DNA from: Phialophora verrucosa
Lineage: Eukaryota; Ascomycota; Eurotiomycetes; Chaetothyriales; Herpotrichiellaceae
Reading direction: 5' to 3'
Assembly (NCBI GenBank): GCA_002099365.1
Contig: MSED01000006.1
Location: forward strand, 1,240,001-1,304,000
Length of the DNA stretch: 64,000 nt
Shown here piece by piece: positions 21,259 to 30,731 of this stretch. Every line of letters starts with the position of its first letter. Position 1 is the first letter of the stretch. The translations under genes were made by a program, and so were the position numbers. Under the pieces are notes generated by a model. That model had not been told where the DNA came from. It worked only from the letters and a program-made list of their open reading frames with translations, and did not search any database.

Positions 21259-22365
21259 TGTGAATGAATGCTTCGAAGCCTTGTAAAGTTTTTTGAGTAT
21301 TGTAGAATTCTTTGGGAGTCGAGATCACGGTATGTTTGATATGATAAGTTGCAGAGGAGACTGTGAGAACGAGGAGGAGGGAAGAATATATAGACTTCAG
21401 AAGGAATGCCCGTCACCGCTTTCGGGTGATATCTCGCAAAGCAGGCCACATTGCCCCTCGATGGCCTCCCATTGGGATTGCGTAGACACTACCCCACCTT
21501 GTCACGGCGAGTCGCTGGATGTCATGTCCCTTTGGTTTCACATCTCTCACCCTCACCGGCATGTGCGTCAGCAGATGAGCACAGGGCAAGCAGAACGAGT
21601 ATCCGCTACGACAATTGGCGAAGAGCAGCCCACTGGCCTCGAAGGAGTGTCTCAACCCCTTCAACTGTCGACTCGCGAAACAAGAATTCAGCTGGCAAGC
21701 GGTGGCTGTGCGTCGGGGTCCCGTCACTTTCATCACCGATCAGGGTTTTGCGTCAATCATTCTCGAGCCGATGCAGGTCCGCGGCCCCAAACCTTCGCTT
21801 CGCATGGTGCTAGCCGTGTCCTCAGCTCGCTTGTTCCCGCGGGGCACCTGGACTTGCTTTTGGCTGCCGAACTACGAGTACTGTGTGCCTCCCACGTGAA
21901 CATCTGGCGCTGGCATCACTTGTCCACATCATGAGCGCTTCATAAGTGGCGAGAACTTGCATTGTTATTGCTACGTTCTACCGCGACGGAAGTCGGCGGG
22001 GTTGTGGACGAACTGCCAAGCAAGGTGGACATCGGATGCAGGGCAAAACACAAGCCTGGAGCAAAGCTGGAATCGAGATGCTTGTCTCTGAAGCCAAGTC
22101 AGGTCAGAAGCTTGACCCTTCGCCCCACCCCGAACGTCATGCTCGACGTCGCCCCCCTTCGTTGACTTCGGTTCCTGGCCGCGACCACCAGCAGCCCCTC
22201 GATTTGTTCGATTTCAAGCTGTCCCTCTGTCTTCAGATAGGTGCTGAGCTCGAGAAGGATCGGTACCTGACACAACTGGATCGCCCACACTGGTGGTACT
22301 CGTAGTCGTACGAAAAAATACCCGTAGCTGGATCCCAGCTCAAACATCTGCAACACTGCGCCACA
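21259..22365. other. intergenic region, divergent promoters
   Basis: About 1.1 kb between cipC and the thioesterase-like gene. Several overlapping frames of 70-210 codons exist, but most start at non-ATG codons and none resembles a family. I see no RNA gene. Confidence 0.45.
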
Positions 22366-23130
22366 ATGCCCACTCAGCAGCCACCCTCGCCCGTCGACTT
22401 TCCAGCCTCTCTCAAACCGATCATCCATCTTCCACCAAACAACAAACCAACCAATGCGATCGTCTTCCTTCCTGGCCTCGGCGACTCAGCTGGCAATTTT
22501 GCTTCATTCCCACGCGCTCTGAACCTTCCCGACGCGCTGACCATTACGTTGAACCCACCATTCCCTCTCCCATTCCCGCTTGGCCCTGGAGATCAGTGGT
22601 CTGAAGACCTCCAAGTCGACACAAGCACTGGAAACTTGGATGCAGACTCGCCTCTGACCAAGGCTGCAGAAACGGTCGCCCTGGACGTGATCCAGAAGGT
22701 GCTCATCAAAAAGTTCGGCTTCCGACCTGACCATATCCACCTGTTCGGCTTCGGCCAAGGCGGTTCAGTTGCTCTGTCGGTGCCAATGCAGCCATCACTC
22801 TCTTCCTTGTCGTTGGGAGGTATTGTATCCATTGGGGGATCTTTGCCGCTATCCACACCTTTCCCCAGCACGAGCACAAGCACAAGCACCCCCAAGAACA
22901 AAACACCGATACTGCTTCTATCGGGCTCTAAGTCGCCACTGGCTTCAGTGGACTCCAGCCCGCTTAAACGTATCAAGTCAGTCTACGAATTTGTCACGTA
23001 CCATCAGTGGAAGAAGGCAGATGACTCCATACCCAAGAACAGAGAAGAGGTTCTTCCAATGATGCAATTCTGGGCACGGACGTTGAAGAGCAGGCGCGGT
23101 GTCCCTGACGATGCCATCGAGATCGGCTGA
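22366..23130 (+). CDS. Acyl-protein thioesterase/carboxylesterase-like protein lacking the catalytic serine
   Basis: This is a single exon of 254 residues with an alpha/beta-hydrolase fold of the phospholipase/carboxylesterase (Abhydrolase_2) type. The fold is shown by AIVFLPGLGDSAGNF (31-45), the oxyanion-region LNPPFPLPFPLG...W (62-78) and the nucleophile-elbow strand DHIHLFGFGQGGSVAL (122-137). The elbow reads GFGQGG, with Gly130 where active thioesterases have Ser (GFSQGG). The usual Asp motif (HGxxDxxVP) is replaced by LSGSKSPLASVD, and no matching catalytic His is clear. It is therefore probably a non-catalytic relative. Fungal homologues with the same Gly are, as far as I recall, common, so this is likely ancestral rather than a new mutation. 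It is a soluble protein with no signal peptide. Confidence 0.75.
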   Translation: MPTQQPPSPVDFPASLKPIIHLPPNNKPTNAIVFLPGLGDSAGNFASFPRALNLPDALTITLNPPFPLPFPLGPGDQWSEDLQVDTSTGNLDADSPLTKAAETVALDVIQKVLIKKFGFRPDHIHLFGFGQGGSVALSVPMQPSLSSLSLGGIVSIGGSLPLSTPFPSTSTSTSTPKNKTPILLLSGSKSPLASVDSSPLKRIKSVYEFVTYHQWKKADDSIPKNREEVLPMMQFWARTLKSRRGVPDDAIEIG

Positions 23131-23192
23131 GCAACATCAGACATTTCAGTTGGAATACTAGTACGGCTACTAGGAAGCGACCCAGTCTGTAT

Positions 23193-25259
23193 CTACTTCT
23201 GCAGTCGCTTTAGCTCCTCCTTTGCCCTCATTACTGCTTCCTCGGCCTGCCGTCGACTTTGTACTTCGACCTCATCCTCAACAACGCGACTGCTATTTTC
23301 AGTCAGCTCCCTCATTCTCCTGACAAGTCCCTTGATGACGGTCCTGCCTTCCTCGTACAAGGTATCCTCAAGCCACTTGGTGGCCTTCTGCCAGTCACCT
23401 TGCATACGCCACAACGCGTAGGTGATTCCCAGAGCGGCTATTGTGCCGGCTTCGTACATGCTGCCCGGTGTGATAGAGAGGTAAGTCAGGACCGACAGAC
23501 CGCCTGAGAGACCCGCCAGCGAAGCAGTTTTGAGCACGATTTGTTGCGCAGTGCTGGTCAGCTCTGCAATTACCCGTCCCATTTGCTCGGACCGTGTCTG
23601 GGATATGGAGGAGGACAAGGGAAGTGGTCGTGGGATTGGAACCATCTTGACCTCAGTACTTCCAGTCGTATTGACCAAGGCTGGCTGCACGGGAGGCTCT
23701 GTTGCAATGTACGCCTGAGCTTGCAGGACTGGCTCAACTTCCTTCTTACTCTGCAGTGCCGATTCTGATGCCATCAAAGCTGGTCGGGCCGGTTGTGACA
23801 CCACTGGCGAAATGCCCGCCTGGGAAAGCCGACCAGACAGCTCATAAACCGCCCGTTCTGTGCGAGGTAACCAGGCATTGGTGACGAGATCAGCGATGAT
23901 GAGGCCCACATCATCGACCCGCCAGAATAGTTTGTACCATGCCAACTTGCGCCAATTTCGCGAATCCCAAGCGGAGGACAGTCCTGATTGGAGCTCTTGA
24001 TGGGCATTGCGGGAGAACTCTTCAACGGCATCCTCAATGTTTGCCCGGCTGGCAGGACTCAGCGCTCCAGCTGCGTTTGACCGGGCTTCTAAAGCAGCTT
24101 GGGCTTGTAGATTGGTAGTCGCGGCCGCCAGCAAAGACGATACCAACCGCTGCACAGGCTCCGGGATTTGTCTCTCTGATAGTGCTGCCGAAGCCGACGT
24201 AAGCCACTTCGACAGCGACGGCATGCCTGAGTCCACCCACTTGTGCTCATAATCAGTCGCTTCCCCTATCGACCTTCGGATTGCGGCAAGCCCCTCTTCG
24301 GCCTTGCTTACATTCACCACAAGGACATGGCCTGAGTTCATCTCAGCAGTATCTCCCAGGTCCACGACCAAACGGACAGAGTCCCGGTCTTCGAGTGCCG
24401 TGAAATTCGTAGACGCCAGCAACTCTGCAGCCAGCAACAACTCATCCAAACCCCTTGCCACCACTAGGGAGCTGTGAACCGGCTGCGCGATCGCCACCTG
24501 TCTCCCGCTCGCGGCCGTGGGTGTCCCGACCGAAGGCGACAAGAACGCGTCAGATGTTACCGTCTTCGAAGCCTGCAGAAGTTCACCCGTCCGTGGACCA
24601 CTGATGCTCGATACCAGAATCTCGATGTTATTCCTGTCCAGCACCGTCGCAGGCACATACAAGACCGGAATGCTGGTCTTGGGCCGTGGCAGATTCGAGT
24701 TCCGCGGCTGTCCGTACCGAATGATCAAACCCCGACTGTAGTCCTCGTCTTCGCTCTCAGATCGTGCCTGTGCCTGTGACCGTGACTCTGATTCTGGCTG
24801 TGGCCGTGGCAGTAGCCGTACTAGCTCTTTCTCCCATCGTCCTTCCTCCTCTAGCGCGTCCGCGAGCAATAACCTCACGAGCCTCCTTGCCGTGTCTTGT
24901 ACATTCAGCCCCAGGACCGCGACTCTCGTTACGGGTGTGTCTGACTCGAGGCCTTGCAGCGCGAGTTGTAATCTGCTGAGATTCACTTGGGCCGAGGCCT
25001 TCCTTTGTACGTCGACGAGAGCATCGTACAGAGGCTTGTATCGTGCGGGGATCGGTTTCCTGCCGTTAACAGCGGTGGTGGAGGTGAGAGTCGAGGCGGC
25101 GCGGCGCGTGCTGGTGCTGGCGCTGGCGCCGGTGTTGGCCGTTCGTCGGATTCGCAAAAGCCTGGATGTGCGCCATGTCGTGCATGAAGGGCAGAAGAAG
25201 GTATTATCTAGGAGGGTGTCGAGATATTGGGGAGAGAGGGGCCTGGAGGCTCTTTTCAT
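23193..25259 (-). CDS. Mitochondrial Mmc1-like (dynamin-related) protein
   Basis: This is a single exon of 688 residues from ATG 25259. The first 60 residues are rich in Arg, Ser and Thr with almost no acidic residues, a typical mitochondrial presequence, and contain a CPSC pair. The body has VNLSRLQLALQGLES and TRVAVLGLN (about 92-122), which I associate with the fungal Mmc1 family, dynamin-like proteins of mitochondria with a degenerate nucleotide-binding region. Near 590-630 a pair of hydrophobic stretches (LSGGLSVLTYLSITPG...GTIAALGITYALW) suggests an inner-membrane hairpin, followed by a charged coiled-coil tail rich in Glu and Arg. A role in mitochondrial membrane shape is inferred from the family only; the assignment rests on remembered resemblance and should be tested by profile search. 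Confidence 0.6.
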   Translation of the reverse strand: MKRASRPLSPQYLDTLLDNTFFCPSCTTWRTSRLLRIRRTANTGASASTSTRRAASTLTSTTAVNGRKPIPARYKPLYDALVDVQRKASAQVNLSRLQLALQGLESDTPVTRVAVLGLNVQDTARRLVRLLLADALEEEGRWEKELVRLLPRPQPESESRSQAQARSESEDEDYSRGLIIRYGQPRNSNLPRPKTSIPVLYVPATVLDRNNIEILVSSISGPRTGELLQASKTVTSDAFLSPSVGTPTAASGRQVAIAQPVHSSLVVARGLDELLLAAELLASTNFTALEDRDSVRLVVDLGDTAEMNSGHVLVVNVSKAEEGLAAIRRSIGEATDYEHKWVDSGMPSLSKWLTSASAALSERQIPEPVQRLVSSLLAAATTNLQAQAALEARSNAAGALSPASRANIEDAVEEFSRNAHQELQSGLSSAWDSRNWRKLAWYKLFWRVDDVGLIIADLVTNAWLPRTERAVYELSGRLSQAGISPVVSQPARPALMASESALQSKKEVEPVLQAQAYIATEPPVQPALVNTTGSTEVKMVPIPRPLPLSSSISQTRSEQMGRVIAELTSTAQQIVLKTASLAGLSGGLSVLTYLSITPGSMYEAGTIAALGITYALWRMQGDWQKATKWLEDTLYEEGRTVIKGLVRRMRELTENSSRVVEDEVEVQSRRQAEEAVMRAKEELKRLQK

Positions 25260-25965
25260 GATGGACGTATCACGACCCTCCCGGACTGTTGCTTGGGCGC
25301 ATGCTTTGCTGCTGTGTTGAGCTCCCAGGAGAGTTTAGAGTAGGTTTGCTTGTTGACGCAATGGTAGCGGCTTCTCCAAACTCCGGGCGCCAAGGTTTCA
25401 AGACCTAAATCCCGACTTGTAAATCCCCAGGACGTCTGGCCCAGGCCGACGCCGCAGACAGATTCTAGGATGTCTACTGTCATAGGGCACGTGTCCCACC
25501 TACTCTGGCCCATGACAGACGTCCTACAATGATATCTACAAGCATTACCTTGTTGACGCGGTAGGTAGATGGCAAGAGACCTCGCGCAAGAATTTCAGGG
25601 GATACGCGGACACAGCCGTACGACCTGGAGAGCTTGGAAGCGTCACCACCTCACAGGTGAGGTGCCGCGTATTATCAACTTCAACTCTGATCACAGCCCT
25701 TCTTTTCTTATTGGAATATTGCCCGGACCTCATTCTCGAAACATGCAACATGATCATTGAGCCCGCGTTCCGCATCAAAGGGTTCTCCAGTGGCTGTTTC
25801 TCTCCTCAGGGGAAGGCACCAAGCTAATTTTAGACTCCCAGCCTTTGCTGCGGTCATGATACAATTTCCAAGCTGGTCAATAAAGCCGCCTGCGCTGCGC
25901 AGACCGCTCGTCGCAGACGCATCTGGAGCTGGCCATCAACGCGACACAACTATTCGGCAACCAAG
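25260..25965. other. intergenic region
   Basis: About 700 bases upstream of the Mmc1-like gene and of the decayed DUF3176 gene. Nothing recognisable. The missing N-terminal helix of the DUF3176 protein might lie at about 25760-25960, but I could not place it. Confidence 0.4.
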
Positions 25966-27896
25966 ATGACCGCGGCTCGTCGCCATTCGAGCGAAGCTTC
26001 TTGGCTAACAAGGCTCAGATATTTGACGCTTAACGCCATGGTTTCCGTGCTCGCCACTGCGTCGAAAGCAGCATTACTGTTCACAACTTCGAGCTGTTTG
26101 GGACAGGTGAAGTGGATATGGTTTAGGGCAGAACAACCAAGAAGTCTAGCACATGCCCGAATCTTTGACGACGCCAGTAGGGGACCCTTGGAGCACTATT
26201 TCTGTTCACATCTGGGCCCCGAAAGTCCATTGCCTCCTTAGGAGCGATACTGACTCTTTTGGCCCTGGCGTACGATCCTTTCGTGCAGCAAGTCATCAGC
26301 ATATCTCCCGAGGTGCGGTACAGTCTGTCCAGCGACGTCACTACCAAACAAGCAACCAGACTGGTCATGAGTCCCGCGACTCTACAGTCCCAGCAAGCTT
26401 TGACCGCAGGCATCTACAGCAATAGATTCGAAAGATCGCCTGCTTGCGCGACGGGAAACTGCACCTTTCCCAACTTCAGATCCGTCGGATGGTGCAGCAA
26501 ATGTTCTCAACCCTTGGGCTGGAAATTTGTCGATGTCTGTAGTTTGATCTTCAAGGACACGGATTTTTACCTCGAAGGCACTGATGACGACTGGCTCTTC
26601 CGCGCCAATCGTACCTGCAGGCTTATATCTGAGTCTGGACACTCTCAGGACATCACGATTGATGCTCAGGGAGCGATTGGTGCTTCGTTTGCGGATAGTA
26701 CCTTCGATTACGATGCTGTCCTTCCGTTCTTCCAAACCACGACGGAATTTAAGCCTGTTACCGATTCGACAACGGAATTTCAGCCTGATCCCAATTCATC
26801 AATAAATCAACCGGCTTCTCGCCTTCCTTGGGGCGGGCGCGTGCCCATGGGCGAATAGGCCATTGCCTATTTCAAAGTAGCCAACTGGTCGCTTGTCATA
26901 GACTCTGTCCATACCTGTACACTCGATCTATGCTTACGTGACTACGAAGTCACTGTTACCAGCGGTGCCACACGCGCGGTAGCATCAAACGAAAGCTTCG
27001 GGCGCCGATACTACCGCAGTGGGGAGAATTTCGCGGAAATCACACTGCAAGAAGTGAGGCAAGAGTTCGATGCAGTCAACGGCACGTTAGCCTACCTATG
27101 CTGGGAACCAGACGGCACTCCGAAGAATCTTTCCTGGAAGTACGAGACTGACGATGATCTGTACATGAGCCCGTCCGACTTCGCATTCTGCATGAGCGAA
27201 GCCACGTTGTTCTCGAACTGGTATGAGATGGTCGCTAACGCAGTTGTTGGAAATTGGTCCACAAGCGTCCGTTTCGGATCCGGTGGAAGCTTTGAAAACG
27301 GCACCTTGCATTTCAACTCTACCAACATGCCTTTAAGATAGAACGATGTCAGTGTCTTCGCTGAGTCGTACAATGGCTCCGTAACAGTCTCCGATGCGGA
27401 ATACTACGCAGACCACATCGACAGTGAGACAGTAGTAAACGTTGTCACCATAAAACAATTAGGTCTCGAGACAGTGATGTCGAACATCGCAGCATCACTG
27501 ACACAGCTGGGGCTCCAAGACTCGTCTGCAAATGATATTACTGGAAAGTTTGAGACGGTGGAAGCGGTGGTGCATGTCCGGTGGGAGTGGCTGGCGCTGC
27601 CCGGGATCCTCACCATCGGAGTCGCTCTCTTCCTCACTGTCACAGTAATCTTGAACAAAAGCTCAGAGACACCCGTATGGAAATCTTCTGCGAATGCCCT
27701 GCTGTACCACGGCTTAGAAGAGGGTCTTGAGGGACATTCAGACTTGCTCACTACATCATCGATGGCGAACATGGCTGATTCAACCAGTGTCTCATTGACC
27801 ATGTCGGTGAAGAGCGCCAGACTTGTCCTGGCCACGCCGGCAACATCTGCAGCAACAAAGGTGAGGCATATTGTTCCATCAGAAAGTATGAACTGA
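25966..27896 (+). pseudogene. Decayed DUF3176 membrane protein gene
   Basis: The pieces match fungal DUF3176 proteins in order: NAMVSVLATASKAALL and LGQVKWIWF with DDASRGP (26030-26190), then ASLGAILTLLALAYDPFVQQ (26235-26290), the signature CATGNCTFPNFRSVGWCSKC (26436-26495), a long extracellular part, and a C-terminal helix WLALPGILTIGVALFLTVTVIL (27590-27650). The reading frame changes by one base near 26192, within the conserved stretch after DDASRGP, so a base appears lost. In-frame TAG codons follow at 26856-26858 and 27339-27341, with good family-like sequence on both sides of each. The last stretch ends at TGA 27894-27896. No intron with usable splice sites removes these stops. Both TAG codons are one C-to-T step from CAG. 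The family function is unknown. Confidence 0.7.
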
Positions 27897-29044
27897 GCGA
27901 CGTGAGGAAGCAAGCTGTTCCTAGAGCTACCACTATGAAGCACACTCTACCGCCGAGAGCTTATGACCTTCTATCCGCGGGTTAATTGGGACCAGTGCAA
28001 GGCGTCTCGCGTCGCCGATGGCTCGATGAGAGTGCTAGGGAGTCGTCCTTTGTTGTACACGATCACGATTTCAGATGACGGCCACCGCTCCTGCGATAAC
28101 TGAAAGTACTGTTTGTTGGGGAAGGCAGAATCTCGAACCAAATGCGATGAAGAGCGGTGTTGAAGGTCGGCAAAAGGGAGAGAGCGCTTCTGCATTTCTA
28201 TCGGTGAGGTTCACTTTGTAGAAGAATGGGCCAGGCAGATGAGATGGCTTTAGGATACACCAGTTCTTGACGTCGAAGCTATTCGTTGGGCTTGGAGATT
28301 GCCTCCTGATGGCTCTCACATCAAAAGTCCGGCTCCATTGAAACATTGAGATGCCTGAAAGTGATCTATACTGACGTAGGGATCATGAATACTAGACCAT
28401 TCCCTCTCCAGCTTCGCACGGATTGGGGCCATCAAGGGCGCCAAGCTCGAGGATTGAAGAAACAACTCTAGCCATGGGGTTAATAAAGCGACACAGTCGG
28501 GGTGAGAGGCATCAGGAGATTTCTCTATTGCTTGTGCCGCCAATGATCTATATCGCCTCATCCGGCTGATGCTGTAGCCCACATCGCCATTACTTCTCGA
28601 TTTCAATCTCGCCTTCTTTTCGGGAGATTGATCATCTAGCTGATCCTTGTACGAATAGTACGGCCAACTTCTCGGCGTCGTCGTCGGGATATTCGTACCC
28701 TGATAGATCGTCCTTTGGATCCGCATATTTCTTGAGTATGGATAGTGTGACAGTGAACCAGGACCTACCCCGCATTCTTCAGGGATCGACCAGATCGTCG
28801 CCCTCGTCTTGCGTATGATCTCCAACTGAACCCTTCGCCCGGGACATCGCCGAGCGTGTTATAATGTCCCCTGCCCTACTTGTACCGAATCCAATGGGGA
28901 GAAGGTTAGATATAGCCGACATCATCGACACCCGCAACTTCTCGTTAGATTGAACTCGGCCGTTTACAACGAAACTGTCAAGCCGACTCAGCCCCTACAC
29001 GCTTACTGACACTGTCAACTAGAGCCAAGGTGGCAGTATTCAAT
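27897..29044. other. region with an unassigned minus-strand open frame
   Basis: A minus frame at 28825-28316 (169 codons from ATG) has some protein-like sequence (HPDCVALLTPWLELFLQ), while other frames of the same strand, for example from ATG 28845, also give plausible short segments. The mixture suggests a further decayed gene or an unresolved exon structure. I recognise no family and annotate no CDS. Confidence 0.3.
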
Positions 29045-30163
29045 ATGGCTAGCAATATCCCACCATTTCCACCAGACGTGCCGGTGGCCGACATAGCCAC
29101 CGTCGATTTCGATCTTCTGTCCCAAGGAGACCCTGAACAGGCCCGAATCCTGCTTCACTCGTGCCAGAACTATGGCTTTTTCTACCTGTCCAACCACCAT
29201 GTGGACTCTCACTTCATGTTCAACCTCGCCAACGCCGTCTTCACTCTGCCGCTGGACGAGAAACTCAAGTACGACATGGGCACTACGGGCCACTACTACG
29301 GCTACAAGCGGTCGGGCGCCATGTTTGTGGACGACAAAGGCACCAAGGACCACAGCGAGTTCTACAACGTCTCCAAGGACGAGGTCTTGGATATCCCGCA
29401 GCCAGTGTCGCCTGACGGGAAGCCGCGCGGAGCAGGAACGGGCCACCATCCGCAAGTGGTCCTGGACCGCTTCGAGGAGCTCAAAACCTTCATGAAATCA
29501 TGTCACAAAATCATATATACCATCACGACGTCTCTCGGGAAGTCTTTGGGATTGCCAGCTGGGCTGTTGGAGTCCCTCCACGAGCTCGAGAAGCCTTCAG
29601 TTGACCAGGCTCGGGTCACCTGTGCACCCCCGATAAAACCGGCCGATACCATCACCCTAGGCGAACACACCGATTTCGGCAGCGTCACCGTCCTGTTCAA
29701 TCAGCTGGGCGGGCTTCAGGTTCTCGCCCCGAACAAGCGAGACTGGGAGTATGTGCGCCCTCGACCTGATTGTGCGGTGATCAATCTGGGAGACAGTTTG
29801 ATCAAGTTGCTGGGAGGCAGGCTGTACAGTGCGGTCCACCGCGTCGTGGGGCCTCCAGAAGGCCAAGCAAACTGCATGCGACATAGCGTGGTTTACTTCT
29901 CGCGTCCGAACTCGAGCGTGAAACTGCGGGACCTCTTCCAGTACCCTTCCGACGAGGACGTGGCGAGGCTGGAGAAGTCGTCTGACGAAACTCTCCTGAA
30001 TGCTGACGAATGGGTGAAGCAGCGGGCACATAATTGGAATACGGCACAGTACAAGGGAAAAGAGTCGTACAAATTGAGTCGAGGCACGGAACATAATCGA
30101 GAGTGGGACTCAGATCCTAAGAAGTTGGATCAGCAGCTGCCGAAGGCAGTCGCAGCTGTGTGA
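29045..30163 (+). CDS. 2-oxoglutarate/Fe(II)-dependent dioxygenase
   Basis: This is a single exon of 372 residues. ATG 29045 is the first ATG in the frame. The N-terminal DIOX_N domain (about 13-125) includes the CQNYGFFYLSNHHV motif. The 2OG-FeII_Oxy core (about 185-300) has the iron-binding triad His208-x-Asp210 in GEHTDFG and His265 in YSAVHRVV, with Arg279 in MRHSVVYFSRP to hold 2-oxoglutarate. It belongs to the isopenicillin-N-synthase-like class of soluble oxygenases that hydroxylate or desaturate small molecules. No biosynthetic partner genes sit next to it, so its substrate is unknown. It is complete and of normal length (330-380). Confidence 0.88.
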   Translation: MASNIPPFPPDVPVADIATVDFDLLSQGDPEQARILLHSCQNYGFFYLSNHHVDSHFMFNLANAVFTLPLDEKLKYDMGTTGHYYGYKRSGAMFVDDKGTKDHSEFYNVSKDEVLDIPQPVSPDGKPRGAGTGHHPQVVLDRFEELKTFMKSCHKIIYTITTSLGKSLGLPAGLLESLHELEKPSVDQARVTCAPPIKPADTITLGEHTDFGSVTVLFNQLGGLQVLAPNKRDWEYVRPRPDCAVINLGDSLIKLLGGRLYSAVHRVVGPPEGQANCMRHSVVYFSRPNSSVKLRDLFQYPSDEDVARLEKSSDETLLNADEWVKQRAHNWNTAQYKGKESYKLSRGTEHNREWDSDPKKLDQQLPKAVAAV

Positions 30164-30731
30164 TGCTGGAGATATTACCACCAATGTATCATTTACGTAT
30201 GTACGAGGCTGTCGCATCTGCTCTGTTGCATCTCAACACGGTGAAGGTGAAGAGCGCCCACAATCGAGAGGGAGAACTTGTCAACACAATTGTCAAAAGG
30301 GGATAATGATTTTAGGCGAGCGAGCGATAATGGATTTCCCGACTGGCGCAAAGCTTAGCATTGAGTACGGCACAAAATCAGGTTGACTCGAGGCGTAGAT
30401 GAGTGAAGAGTAAACAGGATGCGCGAGGATGAGGACGCAGTGTCCACACCCGAAGCTTTCCCGAAGCTGGTGTGATTGGAGATATTGGTAGACACACCGC
30501 GCTTGTAATGACAGCCGAATCCAAGCCTCCCCGTCGCCGACAGCCCTACAGAGTCTTGGGCAAGAGTATTCTGTCTGACGGCGTACTACTGACGCGTTGT
30601 GTTTCTCCGATAGAACGTGCTGATCTTCCTTCCCAACTTACTGATAACAGAGCCTATTGCCTCCCCAGTTACAGGTGGAATGTCCGTTTCCAGATGACAC
30701 GGAGTAACCTGACAACAGCAAGAGAGCTTCA
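30164..30731. other. intergenic region
   Basis: About 570 bases between two same-strand genes, with no recognised element. It should hold the terminator of the dioxygenase and the promoter of the GCP5-like gene. Confidence 0.45.

Noticed and set aside
28316..28825. 169-codon minus-strand frame as an intact gene
   Set aside because: Protein-like sequence appears in more than one frame of the same strand, so the simple ORF is probably not the real product; I could not build a consistent exon model.
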